Numbered from the stretch's first letter, positions 24,995-35,130 are shown. The stretch is DNA of 40,980 nucleotides from an uncultured Chlorobiaceae bacterium (GCA_903942355.1 CAJAOR010000108.1:1-40980), one strand, 5' to 3'. A program made the numbers and translations. Notes: generated by a model from the letters alone, not told the origin.

Positions 24995-25665
24995 ACGGAA
25001 CCGTCATCGCAGTTTCCGGTATCGACACCGGAATCGGAAAAACATATGTGACCGGCCTGCTGGCCAAAGTTCTGATTCAGCAGGGAAAAATGGTAATCAC
25101 ACAGAAAATTGTCCAGACCGGTTGCGAAGGGATGGCGGAAGATATCCTTGAACACCGTCGCCTGATGGGTCTTGGCCTGCAGGATGCCGATCGAGAGGGG
25201 CTCACCTCCCCCTGTGTATTCTCTTTTCCGGCCTCACCTCACCTTTCAGCCCGCCTGGAAGGCACCCAGATCGATCTTCACCATATCCGCCAATCTACCA
25301 TTGCCCTACAGCAACGCTACGACCTCGTGCTTCTTGAAGGGGTTGGCGGGCTCCTTGTCCCGCTTGCTGCGGATCTCCTTTTTGCGGACTATATCAGGGA
25401 TGCCGGATACGGGCTTTTGCTGGTGACAAGCCCCCGGCTTGGCAGCATTAACCATACCCTTCTCTCGATCGAGGCCTGTGTGAAAAGGGATATCGTTATC
25501 CGGGGAGTTATCTACAACTCTGTTCAGCCTGCTGACCGGCTGATTGTTGATGATACCCGTGAAGTTATTGGTCACTATCTCGTCAAGGCTGGATATAATG
25601 CCCCGATCATAGACCTGCGTGATGGCCGGCTTGACCTGGACGCGGTGGCGCATCTCTCTTTATGA
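24991..25665 (+). CDS. bioD: Dethiobiotin synthetase
   Basis: The 224-residue ATP-dependent enzyme closes the ureido ring of dethiobiotin from 7,8-diaminononanoate and CO2. The P-loop GIDTGIGKT is at 10-18, with the conserved TDTGIGKT-type glycine/threonine pattern. KIVQTG follows, and LLEGVGGLLVPL carries the acidic Mg/ATP residue. The ATG at 24991 overlaps the bioC stop as ATGA. An upstream TTG at 24967 in the same frame would add eight residues inside bioC and is less likely. bioA follows after 30 bases. Confidence 0.94.
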   Translation: MNGTVIAVSGIDTGIGKTYVTGLLAKVLIQQGKMVITQKIVQTGCEGMAEDILEHRRLMGLGLQDADREGLTSPCVFSFPASPHLSARLEGTQIDLHHIRQSTIALQQRYDLVLLEGVGGLLVPLAADLLFADYIRDAGYGLLLVTSPRLGSINHTLLSIEACVKRDIVIRGVIYNSVQPADRLIVDDTREVIGHYLVKAGYNAPIIDLRDGRLDLDAVAHLSL

Positions 25666-25695
25666 TAATTTTTTTCAGTTCCTTAGCTCACCGGT

Positions 25696-26988
25696 ATGGC
25701 CATGCAGTCCAGCTTTATTGACCTTGATTTTGACCGTCATCATATCTGGCATCCCTACACATCAGTAACGGCTCCTCTGCCGGTTTATCCGGTTTCCCGC
25801 GCATACGATGTCTTTCTTGAGCTTGAAGATGGCCGCCGGCTTGTTGACGGCATGTCCTCATGGTGGGCCGCAATTCACGGCTACAGCCACTCTGTGCTCA
25901 ACGACGCGATGGTCTTGCAGCTTAAGCGCATGAGTCATGTCATGTTCGGAGGTCTCACCCATGAACCAGCCGTAACTCTTGCCAAACAGTTGGTAGCTCT
26001 CACTCCTCAGCCACTGCAGAAGGTGTTCTTCAGCGACTCCGGTTCCGTAGCTGTTGAAGTTGCCATCAAGATGGCGTTTCAGTACTGGGCTGCCCTGGGT
26101 GAAAAGCAGAAAAACCGGTTGCTGACGGTTCGATCCGGTTACCATGGCGACACCTTTGCGGCCATGTCGGTCTGCGATCCGGTAACCGGTATGCACTCCC
26201 TCTTCAAAGGGGTGATGCCGGAGCAGTACTTTGCCGATGCACCCTCGTGCCTGTTTGGTGAGCCCTGCAGTGATGAAGATATTGCCGGCCTTCGTTTGCA
26301 GCTTGAGAGGCATCACCAGGAAATTGCCGCCGTGATTATCGAACCGGTGGTTCAGGGCGCGGGGGGAATGCGCTTCTACTCTCCGCACTATCTCCGTCGC
26401 CTCCGGGAACTCTGCGACCACTACAGCGTACTCCTCATTCTCGACGAAATAGCCACCGGCTTCGGGCGCACAGGAAAAATGTTTGCACTGGAACATGCCG
26501 CGATAGTGCCGGACATCATGTGTGTCGGCAAAGCGCTCACCGGCGGTTACATGACCCTTGCCGCAACCCTGACAACAGAGGATGTGGCCGATACAATCTG
26601 TTCAGGCAATCCGGGCCTCTTCATGCATGGGCCGACCTTTATGGCAAATCCTCTCGCCTGTGCCGTCGCATCCGCAAGTATTAGTCTGCTTTGCAGTTAT
26701 GATTGGCTGGCATCGGTTCTGCGGCTTGAAGCCGGGCTTCGCCAGGGGCTTGAGCCATGCAGGGCATCAGGCAATGTAGCGGATGTTCGTGTGCTTGGCG
26801 CCATAGGAGTGGTCGAGCTCCACAAGCCGGTCGATATGGCCGTTATCCAGAAACAGTTCGTTGATAAAGGAGTCTGGGTTCGCCCCTTTGGTCGCCTCGT
26901 CTATCTTATGCCCCCTTTTATCATGCGCGACGAAGAGCTTGGCATATTAACGACGGCGGTTTGCGATATTGTGGACTCAATGCGGTAA
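25696..26988 (+). CDS. bioA: Adenosylmethionine-8-amino-7-oxononanoate aminotransferase
   Basis: The 430-residue PLP aminotransferase turns 8-amino-7-oxononanoate into 7,8-diaminononanoate, normally using SAM as amino donor. Visible family motifs include IWHPYTS near the start, [15 protein letters not shown], the PLP-phosphate site [27 protein letters not shown] and [18 protein letters not shown]. The Schiff-base lysine is in [14 protein letters not shown] codons at 25696 and 25702 are both possible; neither has a clear ribosome site. It is the last gene of the bio operon. The 80 bases after it show no strong terminator. Confidence 0.95.
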   Translation: MAMQSSFIDLDFDRHHIWHPYTSVTAPLPVYPVSRAYDVFLELEDGRRLVDGMSSWWAAIHGYSHSVLNDAMVLQLKRMSHVMFGGLTHEPAVTLAKQLVALTPQPLQKVFFSDSGSVAVEVAIKMAFQYWAALGEKQKNRLLTVRSGYHGDTFAAMSVCDPVTGMHSLFKGVMPEQYFADAPSCLFGEPCSDEDIAGLRLQLERHHQEIAAVIIEPVVQGAGGMRFYSPHYLRRLRELCDHYSVLLILDEIATGFGRTGKMFALEHAAIVPDIMCVGKALTGGYMTLAATLTTEDVADTICSGNPGLFMHGPTFMANPLACAVASASISLLCSYDWLASVLRLEAGLRQGLEPCRASGNVADVRVLGAIGVVELHKPVDMAVIQKQFVDKGVWVRPFGRLVYLMPPFIMRDEELGILTTAVCDIVDSMR

Positions 26989-27068
26989 ATTGTTCTCTTG
27001 CACGCTTTCGGAATGAGCGATATCCATTTATATTGGATTTGTATAAGAAATAATACCTAAAAACAGCT

Positions 27069-28760
27069 ATGAGAGCAAAGCCCTGGATTCGCCATTACGA
27101 CAAGGGAGTTCCCCACACACTTCATCCCTACCCGGAAAAGACTCTGGTCGATTTTCTCCAGAAGAGTGCAGAGGAGCAGCCCCGGCATCCAGCAATGTAC
27201 TTCAAGGGAACAGCCCTCTCATACCGCGAACTGGAGCAGCAAAGCAATGCGCTTGCCGAGGCACTGCTTTCGTTTGGCATAGCTCAGGGCGACCGGGTAG
27301 CCCTTATCCTGCCGAACACACCGCAACTGCTCATCAGCGAGTTCGCCGTATGGAAAGCCGGTGCTGTTGCGGTACCCATGAATCCGCTCTACACCGTCAA
27401 CGAACTTGAGCATGCCCTTAATGAATGCGGTGCCGAGACGGTTATTGTCCTTACACCCTTCTATGAAAAAATCAAGGCAGCTCAGACGGTTTCGCGCCTG
27501 AAAAGGGTGATTGTAACCAATATCAAGGAGTATCTTTCGCCCGTCAAAAAGCTTCTCTTTACGCTCGTCAAAGAGAAAAAGGATGGGCATAGGGTGAAAC
27601 TGCATCACGGAGACCGTTGGCTGGCCGATCTTCTTGCTACCCAATCGGGGGTAAAATTTATGCCGTTTGCCATAAAGCATGATGATCCGGCCATATTTCT
27701 CTTTTCCGGAGGGACAACCGGCAATCCGAAATGCGTTGTCATCTCCCATCAGGCGATGGTGATGACCGGCATGCAGATAGCAAGCTGGTTCAGTGTCATT
27801 TTGGAAAAAGGAAAAGATATCATCCTGCTCAACATGCCGCTCTTCCACGTCTACGCCCAGGTAGGGATTCTGACCGCCGCACTGATTGAGCGCTATCCTG
27901 TCGCTCTTGTGCCCAATCCTCGCGATCTTGACGACCTGCTCCATACCATTAAAACGCTCAAAGCAGCGGTGCTTCCCGGTGTGCCGACCCTCTTTACCGC
28001 ACTGCTCAATCATCCGAAAGTCAAGAGCGACAGCTCACTGCTGAAATCGCTCAAGCTCAGCGTTTCGGGTGCAGCACCGCTCATGCTTGAAACAAAAAAA
28101 CGCTTTGAAGAGTTGACCGGAGGCAGGATTATTGATGCCTACAGTCTGACCGAATCAGCGCTTGCATCGGTCTTTACCCCGATTTTAGGTACTTACAAGC
28201 ATGGTTCGGTAGGCGTTCCCATTCCGGATGTTGAGATACGGATTGTTGACCCGGAAACCGGCTTTGAGACGCTTCAGGAGCTTGAAATAGGGGAAATTAT
28301 CATGCGAGCGCCCCAGATCATGAAAGAGTACTGGCAGAACCCAATGGAAACCGCGCTTGTTCTTCGTGACGGCTGGCTCTACACCGGAGATCTCGGCTAT
28401 CTCGATCAGGATGGCTACCTCTTTATTGTTGACCGCAAGAAAGATGTTATCAAGCCTGGCGGATTTCAGGTCTGGCCCCGTGATGTTGAAGAGGCCATAG
28501 CCGTTCACCCCGCAGTGCTCGAAGTCGGCGTAGCCGGAGTGCCCGACCCCTACCAGGGAGAAGCTGTCAAGGCGTGGGTTGTCCTGCGTCCGGGCCACCG
28601 GCTTACCGTTGATGAACTCCGGGAGCACTGCCGCAAGGACCTCGCAGCCTACAAGGTTCCGAAACATGTCGAATTCATTCTGGTACTGCCAAAATCAACC
28701 GTAGGCAAGGTGCTCCGCCGCAAGCTTGTCGAAGCCCATCTGGCAGAAGCTGTGGCATAG
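27069..28760 (+). CDS. Long-chain acyl-CoA ligase (FadD-like)
   Basis: A 563-residue AMP-forming ligase that activates a carboxylic acid, most likely a long-chain fatty acid, as acyl-AMP and then acyl-CoA. The phosphate-binding motif IFLFSGGTTGNPK is at about 212-224. The adenylate motif YSLTES lies near 358 and the hinge motif GWLYTGDLGY near 437, followed by DRKKDVIKPGG. The C-terminal catalytic lysine is in STVGKVLRRK. It starts 80 bases after bioA in the same direction and may have its own promoter. Adjacency to the biotin genes raises the possibility of pimelate activation. However, BioC/BioG already supply pimeloyl-ACP and the sequence is FadD-like, so I favour fatty-acid activation. 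Confidence 0.9.
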   Translation: MRAKPWIRHYDKGVPHTLHPYPEKTLVDFLQKSAEEQPRHPAMYFKGTALSYRELEQQSNALAEALLSFGIAQGDRVALILPNTPQLLISEFAVWKAGAVAVPMNPLYTVNELEHALNECGAETVIVLTPFYEKIKAAQTVSRLKRVIVTNIKEYLSPVKKLLFTLVKEKKDGHRVKLHHGDRWLADLLATQSGVKFMPFAIKHDDPAIFLFSGGTTGNPKCVVISHQAMVMTGMQIASWFSVILEKGKDIILLNMPLFHVYAQVGILTAALIERYPVALVPNPRDLDDLLHTIKTLKAAVLPGVPTLFTALLNHPKVKSDSSLLKSLKLSVSGAAPLMLETKKRFEELTGGRIIDAYSLTESALASVFTPILGTYKHGSVGVPIPDVEIRIVDPETGFETLQELEIGEIIMRAPQIMKEYWQNPMETALVLRDGWLYTGDLGYLDQDGYLFIVDRKKDVIKPGGFQVWPRDVEEAIAVHPAVLEVGVAGVPDPYQGEAVKAWVVLRPGHRLTVDELREHCRKDLAAYKVPKHVEFILVLPKSTVGKVLRRKLVEAHLAEAVA

Positions 28761-28773
28761 TGAAGAGAGCCGC

Positions 28774-30033
28774 ATGATTAGAGAAGAGCTCAACTACCTT
28801 CTGAAACCAGACATTCAAGCCCTCCTTGAGTTGCATCGCTCTGACGACCCTGCTGCCTTTGCCATGCAGTTTCATGGGCGCAAAGAGTTGCCGGTACGGG
28901 CGATGGCGGAACAACTGGCCTGCCGGCAGAAGGCGGTAAAAAAACTGCCAACACTTTCAAAGTACAACCTGCTTTACACCCCATTGGCGCTTGAACAGTC
29001 CTCCGGGGAGCGTACGGCGGCATATAAGACTTCGATTATGTCGGGGACGAGGGCAATTGATTTGAGCGGTGGGCTTGGAGTTGATGCTATGTTTCTTAAC
29101 AGGGTGTTTCAGGAGGTGGTTTACTGCGAGCGTGATCCTCTTCTCTGTGTCGTGGTTGAGCATAACCTGAAGATGATCGGAATTGCCAATGTTGCGGTAC
29201 AGAATGGCGACAGCATCAGCTTGCTTGCCGCATACCTGGACAACTTTTTTGACTGGATTTATGTTGATCCTGCACGCCGTGAGGAGGGGCGTCGCTCCAT
29301 AGCGCTGGAGGCGGCCAGCCCGGATGTTGTGGCTTCTCATGATCTGTTGCTCCGTCATGCGCAGAGGGTTTGCATCAAGGCCTCTCCGGCGCTGGAAATC
29401 AGCGGACTGAAAAAGCTTTTGCCTGCCTTGCATACGATTGTTGTGGTTTCGGTTGACCGTGAATGCAAGGAGATTCTGCTGCTGCTTGAGCGCGCTTACC
29501 CCTCAGATGGGCCTGTGAAAGTAAAAGCGGTCTGCCTGAATTCTGATTCTGATAAGATAACTGAAGTTATCGGGGGTGGCGAGGCGCCGAGAGTGGTTGG
29601 AACGGCGGTGAGGGAGTATCTTTATGAGCCTGATCCGGCCATTATCAAGGCGAGGCTTTCGGCGGAGTTGGCGAGGGATTCTAGCCTCGAGTTTGTGAAC
29701 AAGAGCGTTGACTATCTCACCGCTGAACGCAAAATCGAGGCCTTTCCCGGCAGGACGTTTCGCGTGGTTGAGTGCATGCCTTACAAGCCGAAAAGTTTCA
29801 AAGCCTTTCTGGAGCGTCATGCCATTGCAGGGGCTAGTATCCAGCGGCGCGATTTTCCTCTTTCGGCGGAAGAGCTTAGGAAAAAATACCGGCTTCTTGA
29901 GAGTGAAAGTGCCTTTCTCTTTTTTACCAGGGATGCAACTGACCATCCGCTCTGCATCTACGCCATCAGATGTTTCCCTGGAGATGAAGCAGCTCCCTTT
30001 GGGCAAGGCCAAAGCGCAGCCCCTGAATGCTGA
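28774..30033 (+). CDS. Class I SAM methyltransferase with THUMP-like C-terminus
   Basis: A 419-residue methyltransferase of a family seen mainly in Bacteroidetes and relatives. The Rossmann core has motif I AIDLSGGLGVDAMFL near 90-104 and the acidic YCERDPLLC that contacts SAM. WIYVDPARR is a DPxR motif suggestive of RNA or amino-group methylation. The C-terminal 120 residues (from about KIEAFPGRTF) match a THUMP-like RNA-binding module. The target is unknown; RNA is the reasonable guess. An in-frame ATG at 28726 lies inside the ligase gene; the ATG at 28774, 13 bases past the ligase stop, is preferred. Its last 68 bases overlap the convergent ppx-like gene. Confidence 0.75.
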   Translation: MIREELNYLLKPDIQALLELHRSDDPAAFAMQFHGRKELPVRAMAEQLACRQKAVKKLPTLSKYNLLYTPLALEQSSGERTAAYKTSIMSGTRAIDLSGGLGVDAMFLNRVFQEVVYCERDPLLCVVVEHNLKMIGIANVAVQNGDSISLLAAYLDNFFDWIYVDPARREEGRRSIALEAASPDVVASHDLLLRHAQRVCIKASPALEISGLKKLLPALHTIVVVSVDRECKEILLLLERAYPSDGPVKVKAVCLNSDSDKITEVIGGGEAPRVVGTAVREYLYEPDPAIIKARLSAELARDSSLEFVNKSVDYLTAERKIEAFPGRTFRVVECMPYKPKSFKAFLERHAIAGASIQRRDFPLSAEELRKKYRLLESESAFLFFTRDATDHPLCIYAIRCFPGDEAAPFGQGQSAAPEC

Positions 30034-30904
30034 CGCGGATCTCCGCAACACCAAGCAGGCGCATAAACTGGTGGAGGATGAGCATGCCCATGGTGATGAC
30101 GTCAGCCCTCCCTTCGGGGATACCAAGCTCAATGATCTGCTCAAGGGTACTCTTTTTGAGTCTGTCGAGAAAGGCGTGTACCTCCTCATAGGAGAGGGGG
30201 TAGTTGTGCACCTTCAGGGCGTCGAAGTGTTTCAGCCCCTGGTCGACCTGGGCGATGGTGGTGATGGTTCCGGCCACGCCGTAGACGTGCTCTCTTGCCG
30301 CGAAAAAAGGGATGATGTTTGCCATGAGGAGCTGGTCTATGCAGGATTTAGCTGCATCAATCTCGCTCTGCGACGGGGGCAGTGTGGTGAAAAAGCGCTC
30401 GGTCAGCCTCACGGAACCGATGTCAAGGCTGACGCTTTCCGTGACGGCGCCGGGCGATCCCATGGATATTTCTGTGCTGCCGCCGCCGATGTCAATGACG
30501 GTGAAGAGTTCGGGGATATCGCTCATGCCGGCCACTGCGCCGCTGAAGGTGAGGTCAGCCTCCTCTTTGCCGGAGATGCACTCTATGGTTATCCCTGCAG
30601 CACGCTCAATTGCCTCAATCACCTCGGTGCGGTTTTTTGCATCTCTCAGGGCGCTGGTACCGGCGGCGATGATGGTGACGGATGCGTGCTCATCGCTAAG
30701 CTGGCGATAGTCAACCATGCAGTCGATGAGGCGTTGCAAGCCTTTCTGGTCAATCACTTTGTCGGCATCGACATTTTTGCCAAGCCGCACAATGGTCTGT
30801 TTGTGGTAGACCGGCTGGATGGTGCCTGTAGCAGGATCAAGGTCGGCAATGAGGAGCAGGGCGGTGTTGGTGCCGATATCGATGCATGATACCCGTTTTG
30901 TCAT
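29966..30904 (-). CDS. Ppx/GppA-family phosphatase
   Basis: A 312-residue exopolyphosphatase or guanosine pentaphosphatase with the actin-like ATPase fold. The phosphate-1 motif CIDIGTNTALLLIAD is near the start. AAGTSALRDAKN and the phosphate-2 motif VIDIGGGSTEIS are also visible, and a later VAGTITT closes the site. It corresponds to the short, catalytic two-domain form, without the C-terminal HD domain of E. coli Ppx. Polyphosphate versus pppGpp specificity cannot be told. The ATG at 30904 overlaps the prmA stop as ATGA, so the genes are coupled. A start nine codons further upstream lies inside prmA and is less likely. The 3' end overlaps the methyltransferase gene on the plus strand. Confidence 0.9.
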   Translation of the reverse strand: MTKRVSCIDIGTNTALLLIADLDPATGTIQPVYHKQTIVRLGKNVDADKVIDQKGLQRLIDCMVDYRQLSDEHASVTIIAAGTSALRDAKNRTEVIEAIERAAGITIECISGKEEADLTFSGAVAGMSDIPELFTVIDIGGGSTEISMGSPGAVTESVSLDIGSVRLTERFFTTLPPSQSEIDAAKSCIDQLLMANIIPFFAAREHVYGVAGTITTIAQVDQGLKHFDALKVHNYPLSYEEVHAFLDRLKKSTLEQIIELGIPEGRADVITMGMLILHQFMRLLGVAEIRVSIQGLRFGLAQRELLHLQGNI

Positions 30905-31767
30905 AGTGGTTTGATGAAGCTTGAAAGCCATTCGTCTTCATAGATGGTCTGCACCACAGTGTAGTTAAGCCGTTTCAGCAGCCTCTTCAGCCAGGGTTCA
31001 TCGTAAACAAGGATGCCGGAAAGCAGCACCGGTGCCTGGGGCGCGTATTTGCTGATCACCGGAAGGATGCGGTCGATCACGTTTTTGTTGATATTGGCCA
31101 GAATCAGGTCGTAACCCTCTTTCAGGTTGACTATAAGATCCTCTTCGGCATCAAGGAGCGCAACCTTGATTTCATCGGCATGGTTTTCGGCAATGTTTTC
31201 GACGGCGTTTTCTGCTGCCCAGGAGTTGTTGTCGAAGGCAAGGATAGGGCGGTTGTTGCCGAGCTTGCGTGCGGCGATGGCAAGGACACCGGTACCGGTG
31301 CCTATGTCCATGATTTTTTTGTCTTTCAGGTCGAGATGCTCCATTTGGCGCAGCATCAGGCGTGTTGTGGCATGGTAGCCGGTGCCGAACGACATTTTCG
31401 GGTTGATTTCAATGACGATCTGGCCGGGTTTCGGCGTGACGTCACTGCTTTTCTGGATAATCAGCAGCTTGTCGGAGATTTCGATAGGTTGCAGGGTTGC
31501 CTCCCATTCGGCATTCCAATTTCTGTCGGCGATAAAGGTTGCCGTATAGACGGGAAGAGCGCCAACCCTTCTCTCCAGCATGGTGCGGATGCTCTGCTCC
31601 TTCTCTTCTGTCCATTCTGTTTCTGGCAGATAGGCAAGGAGCTGGTGATCCTCTTCCTGAAAGGACTCTATGCCCTCTCCGGCAAGCAGGCCGATGTAAA
31701 GCTCATGAAGGTCAGGGTCTATCTGAAAAGTCAGTTCGATAAAGTTGTGTGTTCCGGGTTGAGGCAT
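30901..31767 (-). CDS. prmA: Ribosomal protein L11 methyltransferase
   Basis: The 288-residue enzyme trimethylates lysines and the N-terminus of ribosomal protein L11 in other bacteria. The N-terminal half is the substrate-recognition domain. The catalytic half starts with PKMSFGTGYHATT, the PrmA signature. SAM motif I follows in KIMDIGTGTGVLAIAARKLG, and ILANINKNVI is the N/DPPY-like catalytic strand. Length is normal. The ATG at 31767 is the first start in frame. It is upstream of, and translationally coupled to, the ppx-like gene. Confidence 0.92.
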   Translation of the reverse strand: MPQPGTHNFIELTFQIDPDLHELYIGLLAGEGIESFQEEDHQLLAYLPETEWTEEKEQSIRTMLERRVGALPVYTATFIADRNWNAEWEATLQPIEISDKLLIIQKSSDVTPKPGQIVIEINPKMSFGTGYHATTRLMLRQMEHLDLKDKKIMDIGTGTGVLAIAARKLGNNRPILAFDNNSWAAENAVENIAENHADEIKVALLDAEEDLIVNLKEGYDLILANINKNVIDRILPVISKYAPQAPVLLSGILVYDEPWLKRLLKRLNYTVVQTIYEDEWLSSFIKPL

Positions 31768-31873
31768 AAAAGGGCTCGGGGCAGATTAAGATGGTTGAAT
31801 CGGTTGCTGTTTGCAATATAAGATTTCCTCCGGCAAAGAAGAGATGAGCATCAGGAGTCTCTCTGTGGAAGAC

Positions 31874-32494
31874 TTACTCTGTTGTGATGAGGCGAGCGGC
31901 AAAGGCGTAGTGGCTCTCGTAATATCGTTCGTAGAGGTGGCTGAATTTGACGCCGTTTCTTGATGCATGGGCAAAGCTCTCCTGACCCACAAAAATACCG
32001 ACATGGTCGATATTCCGTCCTTCGTTACTGAAAAAAACAAGGTCGCCGGGACGCAGGCTGTTTTTCGGTACAATAGGGCCGAGTGCAGCAAGATCACTGG
32101 CAGCGCGGGGCAGGATCATCCGGAAGTTTTTCAGGTAGAGATAGAGCACCAGCCCCGAACAGTCAAACCCGTCCGGAGAGGCTCCTCCGAAGCGGTACCT
32201 GGTACCGAGAGATTCGTCAATGGATGAAAAGAGGTGATCGAGCGACTGTGGCATCACCTTCAGCGGCAGGGCGCAGGTGAGGGTTGAGTTGCTTCCTTCC
32301 GGGTGGCAGGAGATATGCGATTTTCTGTTTTTTAAACTATATTTGCTCTCCATGCGGTATCCTGAACCGCTCCAGGAGCTCTGGCAGCCGGCAACAGCGA
32401 GCATTATTCCTGTTACCGTGCAAAGGAGCACGGCAGTTCTGCATTTACTGATAAGGTATTGCCGTGATGCAGTCGGTTGATATTGTTGCTGCAT
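31874..32494 (-). CDS. NlpC/P60-family lipoprotein peptidase
   Basis: A 206-residue envelope protein. A basic/polar N-terminus leads to a hydrophobic stretch and the lipobox LAVAGC, with acyl-anchor Cys37. The NlpC/P60 domain covers about 90-206. The cysteine nucleophile is Cys112 in DGFDCSGLVLYLY, with His164 in IDHVGIFVG and His176 as the likely third residue. Such enzymes cut peptidoglycan peptide stems, typically between D-gamma-glutamyl and diaminopimelate residues. The frame extends 26 codons upstream, but the ATG at 32494 gives a sensible lipoprotein signal. It is divergent from the aspartokinase gene, with a 115-base shared promoter region. Confidence 0.9.
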   Translation of the reverse strand: MQQQYQPTASRQYLISKCRTAVLLCTVTGIMLAVAGCQSSWSGSGYRMESKYSLKNRKSHISCHPEGSNSTLTCALPLKVMPQSLDHLFSSIDESLGTRYRFGGASPDGFDCSGLVLYLYLKNFRMILPRAASDLAALGPIVPKNSLRPGDLVFFSNEGRNIDHVGIFVGQESFAHASRNGVKFSHLYERYYESHYAFAARLITTE

Positions 32495-32609
32495 GAAAGA
32501 CGAAGTTCTGTTTTTTTTGTGAGGCGGGCTAATGCCTAGCTCCCAGTAAAAAGGAACGGCTGAAAAACACAAGAGGAAAGATACTCTATTAAATTATTTT
32601 AGTGAAGAT

Positions 32610-34025
32610 ATGGCGGTGATGAAATTCGGAGGGACTTCTGTGGGGACTGCCCGGGCCATGCGGCAGGCCATCTCTATTGTTGCGAGGGAAGAGCAGAAGG
32701 CGGTACCTTTGGTGGTGCTCAGCGCCTGTAGTGGCATTACGAATAAGTTGGTGCACATAGCCGATGCAGCTGGGCGCAGTGCACTTGACGAGGCGATGCT
32801 CCTTGCCGGCGAGGTGCGCAGCTTTCATCTTGATCTGCTCGATGAGCTGATCAAGGGTGCGGAACTGAAGGCGGAACTTGCCGCCAAAATAGAGGAGCTT
32901 GCCGCTCGGCTTGAAATGCTGATCAAGGGCGTTGATATTGTTGGTGAGCTGACGGAGCGTTCGAGGGATATGTTCTGTTCGTTCGGCGAACTCTTTTCCA
33001 CAACCGTGTTTGCGGCGGCCATGAAGGAGCTGGGCTACAAGGCAGAGTGGGTGGATGTCCGTACGGTGATGATTACTGACGATAATTTCGGCTTTGCCCG
33101 TCCGCTTCAGGAGGAGTGCGAAGAGCGGGCGAGTCGCATCCTCCGGCCGTTGCTTGAAGGCGGAACGACCGTTGTGACGCAGGGCTATATTGGCGCAACA
33201 CAGGATGGCCGGACTACGACGCTTGGCAGGGGCGGTTCCGACTTTTCGGCGGCGCTGCTTGGTTCATGGCTCAACGAAGAGTCGATCCAGATATGGACAG
33301 ATGTTGACGGCGTCATGACCTGCGATCCTCGTATGGTGCCTGAAGCGAGGAGCATCAGGGTGATGACTTTCTCGGAGGCAGCTGAACTAGCCTATCTTGG
33401 TGCAAAAGTGCTGCATCCCGATACCATCGCCCCGGCACTGCAGAAAAATATTCCGGTCTACGTTTTGAACTCATTGCATCCTGATGCCAAAGGCACGATC
33501 ATTACCAATGATCCCGCAAGGCTTTCGGGCATGAGCTATGAAGGTCTTGTCAAATCTATTGCGGTTAAAAAGGGCCAGTGCATTATTAATGTTCGTTCAA
33601 ACCGCATGTTTGGCCGGCATGGTTTCATGAAGGAATTGTTCGATGTTTATGCCCGTTACGGTGTTTCGGTTGAAATGATTGCGACCAGTGAGGTTTCGGT
33701 TTCGCTGACGGTGGACGAAAAAAGTTTCAGCGAAGAGCTTATTGATGATCTGAAAAGCCTTGGCGAGGTTGACCTTGAGCATGGCGTTGCCACCATCAGT
33801 GTTGTCGGCGACAATCTCCGCATGTCACGCGGAGTTGCGGGCAGGATTTTCAGCGCGTTGAAGGATGTCAATCTCAGAATGATTTCCCAGGGGGCGTCGG
33901 AGATCAATGTCGGCTTTGTGGTCGAAGAGCCCGAGGTGGTCACGGCAGTCAACAATCTGCACCGGGAGTTCTTCTCCGGCTGGCAGGATGAGGGTATTTT
34001 TGAAACACCTGCAGGGAGCCGGTAA
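32610..34025 (+). CDS. lysC: Aspartate kinase
   Basis: The 471-residue monofunctional aspartokinase makes aspartyl phosphate, the first step toward lysine, threonine and methionine. KFGGTSVG at 5-12 is the kinase signature. [16 protein letters not shown] and [13 protein letters not shown] are the substrate/ATP motifs. From about residue 310, two ACT regulatory domains are visible, with [16 protein letters not shown] and [15 protein letters not shown] landmarks. This implies feedback by an amino acid, probably lysine or threonine. An alternative start three codons in (32619) is possible. No homoserine dehydrogenase fusion is present. purM follows after 69 bases with its own candidate promoter element. 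Confidence 0.94.
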   Translation: MAVMKFGGTSVGTARAMRQAISIVAREEQKAVPLVVLSACSGITNKLVHIADAAGRSALDEAMLLAGEVRSFHLDLLDELIKGAELKAELAAKIEELAARLEMLIKGVDIVGELTERSRDMFCSFGELFSTTVFAAAMKELGYKAEWVDVRTVMITDDNFGFARPLQEECEERASRILRPLLEGGTTVVTQGYIGATQDGRTTTLGRGGSDFSAALLGSWLNEESIQIWTDVDGVMTCDPRMVPEARSIRVMTFSEAAELAYLGAKVLHPDTIAPALQKNIPVYVLNSLHPDAKGTIITNDPARLSGMSYEGLVKSIAVKKGQCIINVRSNRMFGRHGFMKELFDVYARYGVSVEMIATSEVSVSLTVDEKSFSEELIDDLKSLGEVDLEHGVATISVVGDNLRMSRGVAGRIFSALKDVNLRMISQGASEINVGFVVEEPEVVTAVNNLHREFFSGWQDEGIFETPAGSR

Positions 34026-34059
34026 GATGCCGGCAGGGCGAAACATCGTTAACTATCTA

Positions 34060-34065
34060 TATAAT
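34060..34065 (+). promoter_or_regulatory. Candidate -10 box upstream of purM
   Basis: A perfect TATAAT lies 29 bases before the purM start, in the lysC-purM gap. The upstream -35 region is not a good match, so this is a tentative promoter for purM-plsY-gpsA. Confidence 0.35.
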
Positions 34066-34094
34066 AGGCTGTAAAAACAAGAGGGATTGCACAC

Positions 34095-35084
34095 ATGGAC
34101 TATAAAAAAGCTGGAGTTGATATTGGTGCGGGCGAAGAGTTCGTCCGTATGATCAAGCCTCAGGTTCGCCAGACATTTACCCCCGGCGTTATCACTGATA
34201 TTGGCGCTTTCGGCGGATTTTTTCAGCCTGATTTCTCCCGGTATGCAAAACCGGTGCTGGTCAGCAGCATTGACGGTGTCGGTACGAAACTCAAGATTGC
34301 CATTGAGCTTGGCCAGTATGACACGGTCGGTTCATGCCTGGTCAACCATTGTGTGAACGATATTCTGGTCTGCGGCGCAAAACCGCTCTTTTTTCTTGAC
34401 TACTATGCCTGCGGAAAACTGACCCCTGCCGTTGCGGCTGCCGTGGTGACCGGTATGGTCAATGCCTGCCGTGAAAACGGGTGTGCTCTTATCGGCGGCG
34501 AAACGGCTGAAATGCCAGGCCTCTACCAAGAGAAGGATTTTGATTTGGCAGGCTCTATTGTAGGGGTTGTAGATCATGAAAAAATCATCAACGGCTCGGC
34601 AATCAGGGAGGGTGATGTGCTTATCGGGCTCCCTTCCAATGGTCTGCATACCAACGGCTATTCGCTTGCAAGAAAAGTGCTTGTGGGCAGAATGCATGAG
34701 AGCTTTCCTGGCCTTGACGGATCGATTGGCGAGGAGCTTCTGAAAGTTCATCGCTCCTACCTTTCCGTTATCGAGCCGTTCTTTGGTTCGCCCGATATCA
34801 GAGGCCTCTCGCACATTACCGGTGGTGGTCTCATGGGCAATACCATGCGTATCGTGCCAGAAGGGCTGAAGCTTGATGTTGCGTGGGATGCATGGCCGGA
34901 ACCGGTGATTTTTGATATCATCCGCAGGTCAGGGGACGTGCCTGAGGAGGATATGCAGAGGACCTTCAATCTTGGTGTAGGACTTGTGATGATTGTTGAG
35001 AAAAATGCGGTAGAGAGAGTGCTCTCATCCTTGAAATCTCAACAGGAAAATGCTTACATTATTGGTAGTGTGTCCAAAACTTGA
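34095..35084 (+). CDS. purM: Phosphoribosylformylglycinamidine cyclo-ligase
   Basis: The 329-residue AIR synthetase closes the imidazole ring in purine synthesis, using ATP on FGAM. The PurM-superfamily landmarks are in order: [15 protein letters not shown] at the start, [33 protein letters not shown] and [28 protein letters not shown] and [16 protein letters not shown] follow. Length is slightly below the E. coli enzyme (345) and normal for the family. An AGAGG-type ribosome site lies about 8-10 bases before the ATG. plsY follows after 46 bases. Confidence 0.96.
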   Translation: MDYKKAGVDIGAGEEFVRMIKPQVRQTFTPGVITDIGAFGGFFQPDFSRYAKPVLVSSIDGVGTKLKIAIELGQYDTVGSCLVNHCVNDILVCGAKPLFFLDYYACGKLTPAVAAAVVTGMVNACRENGCALIGGETAEMPGLYQEKDFDLAGSIVGVVDHEKIINGSAIREGDVLIGLPSNGLHTNGYSLARKVLVGRMHESFPGLDGSIGEELLKVHRSYLSVIEPFFGSPDIRGLSHITGGGLMGNTMRIVPEGLKLDVAWDAWPEPVIFDIIRRSGDVPEEDMQRTFNLGVGLVMIVEKNAVERVLSSLKSQQENAYIIGSVSKT

Positions 35085-35130
35085 TGTTCGTTTCTTTTTT
35101 TTTGAAACAAAGCACTAATCAGAAAGGTTT

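Noticed and set aside
29708-30889. Open frame of 393 codons on the plus strand
   Set aside because: It runs out of phase through the methyltransferase gene and antisense to the ppx-like gene. Both of those have clear family motifs, and this translation shows none.
31180-31821. Open frame of 213 codons on the plus strand opposite prmA
   Set aside because: Antisense shadow of a gene with unmistakable PrmA motifs; no domain is recognisable in the antisense translation.
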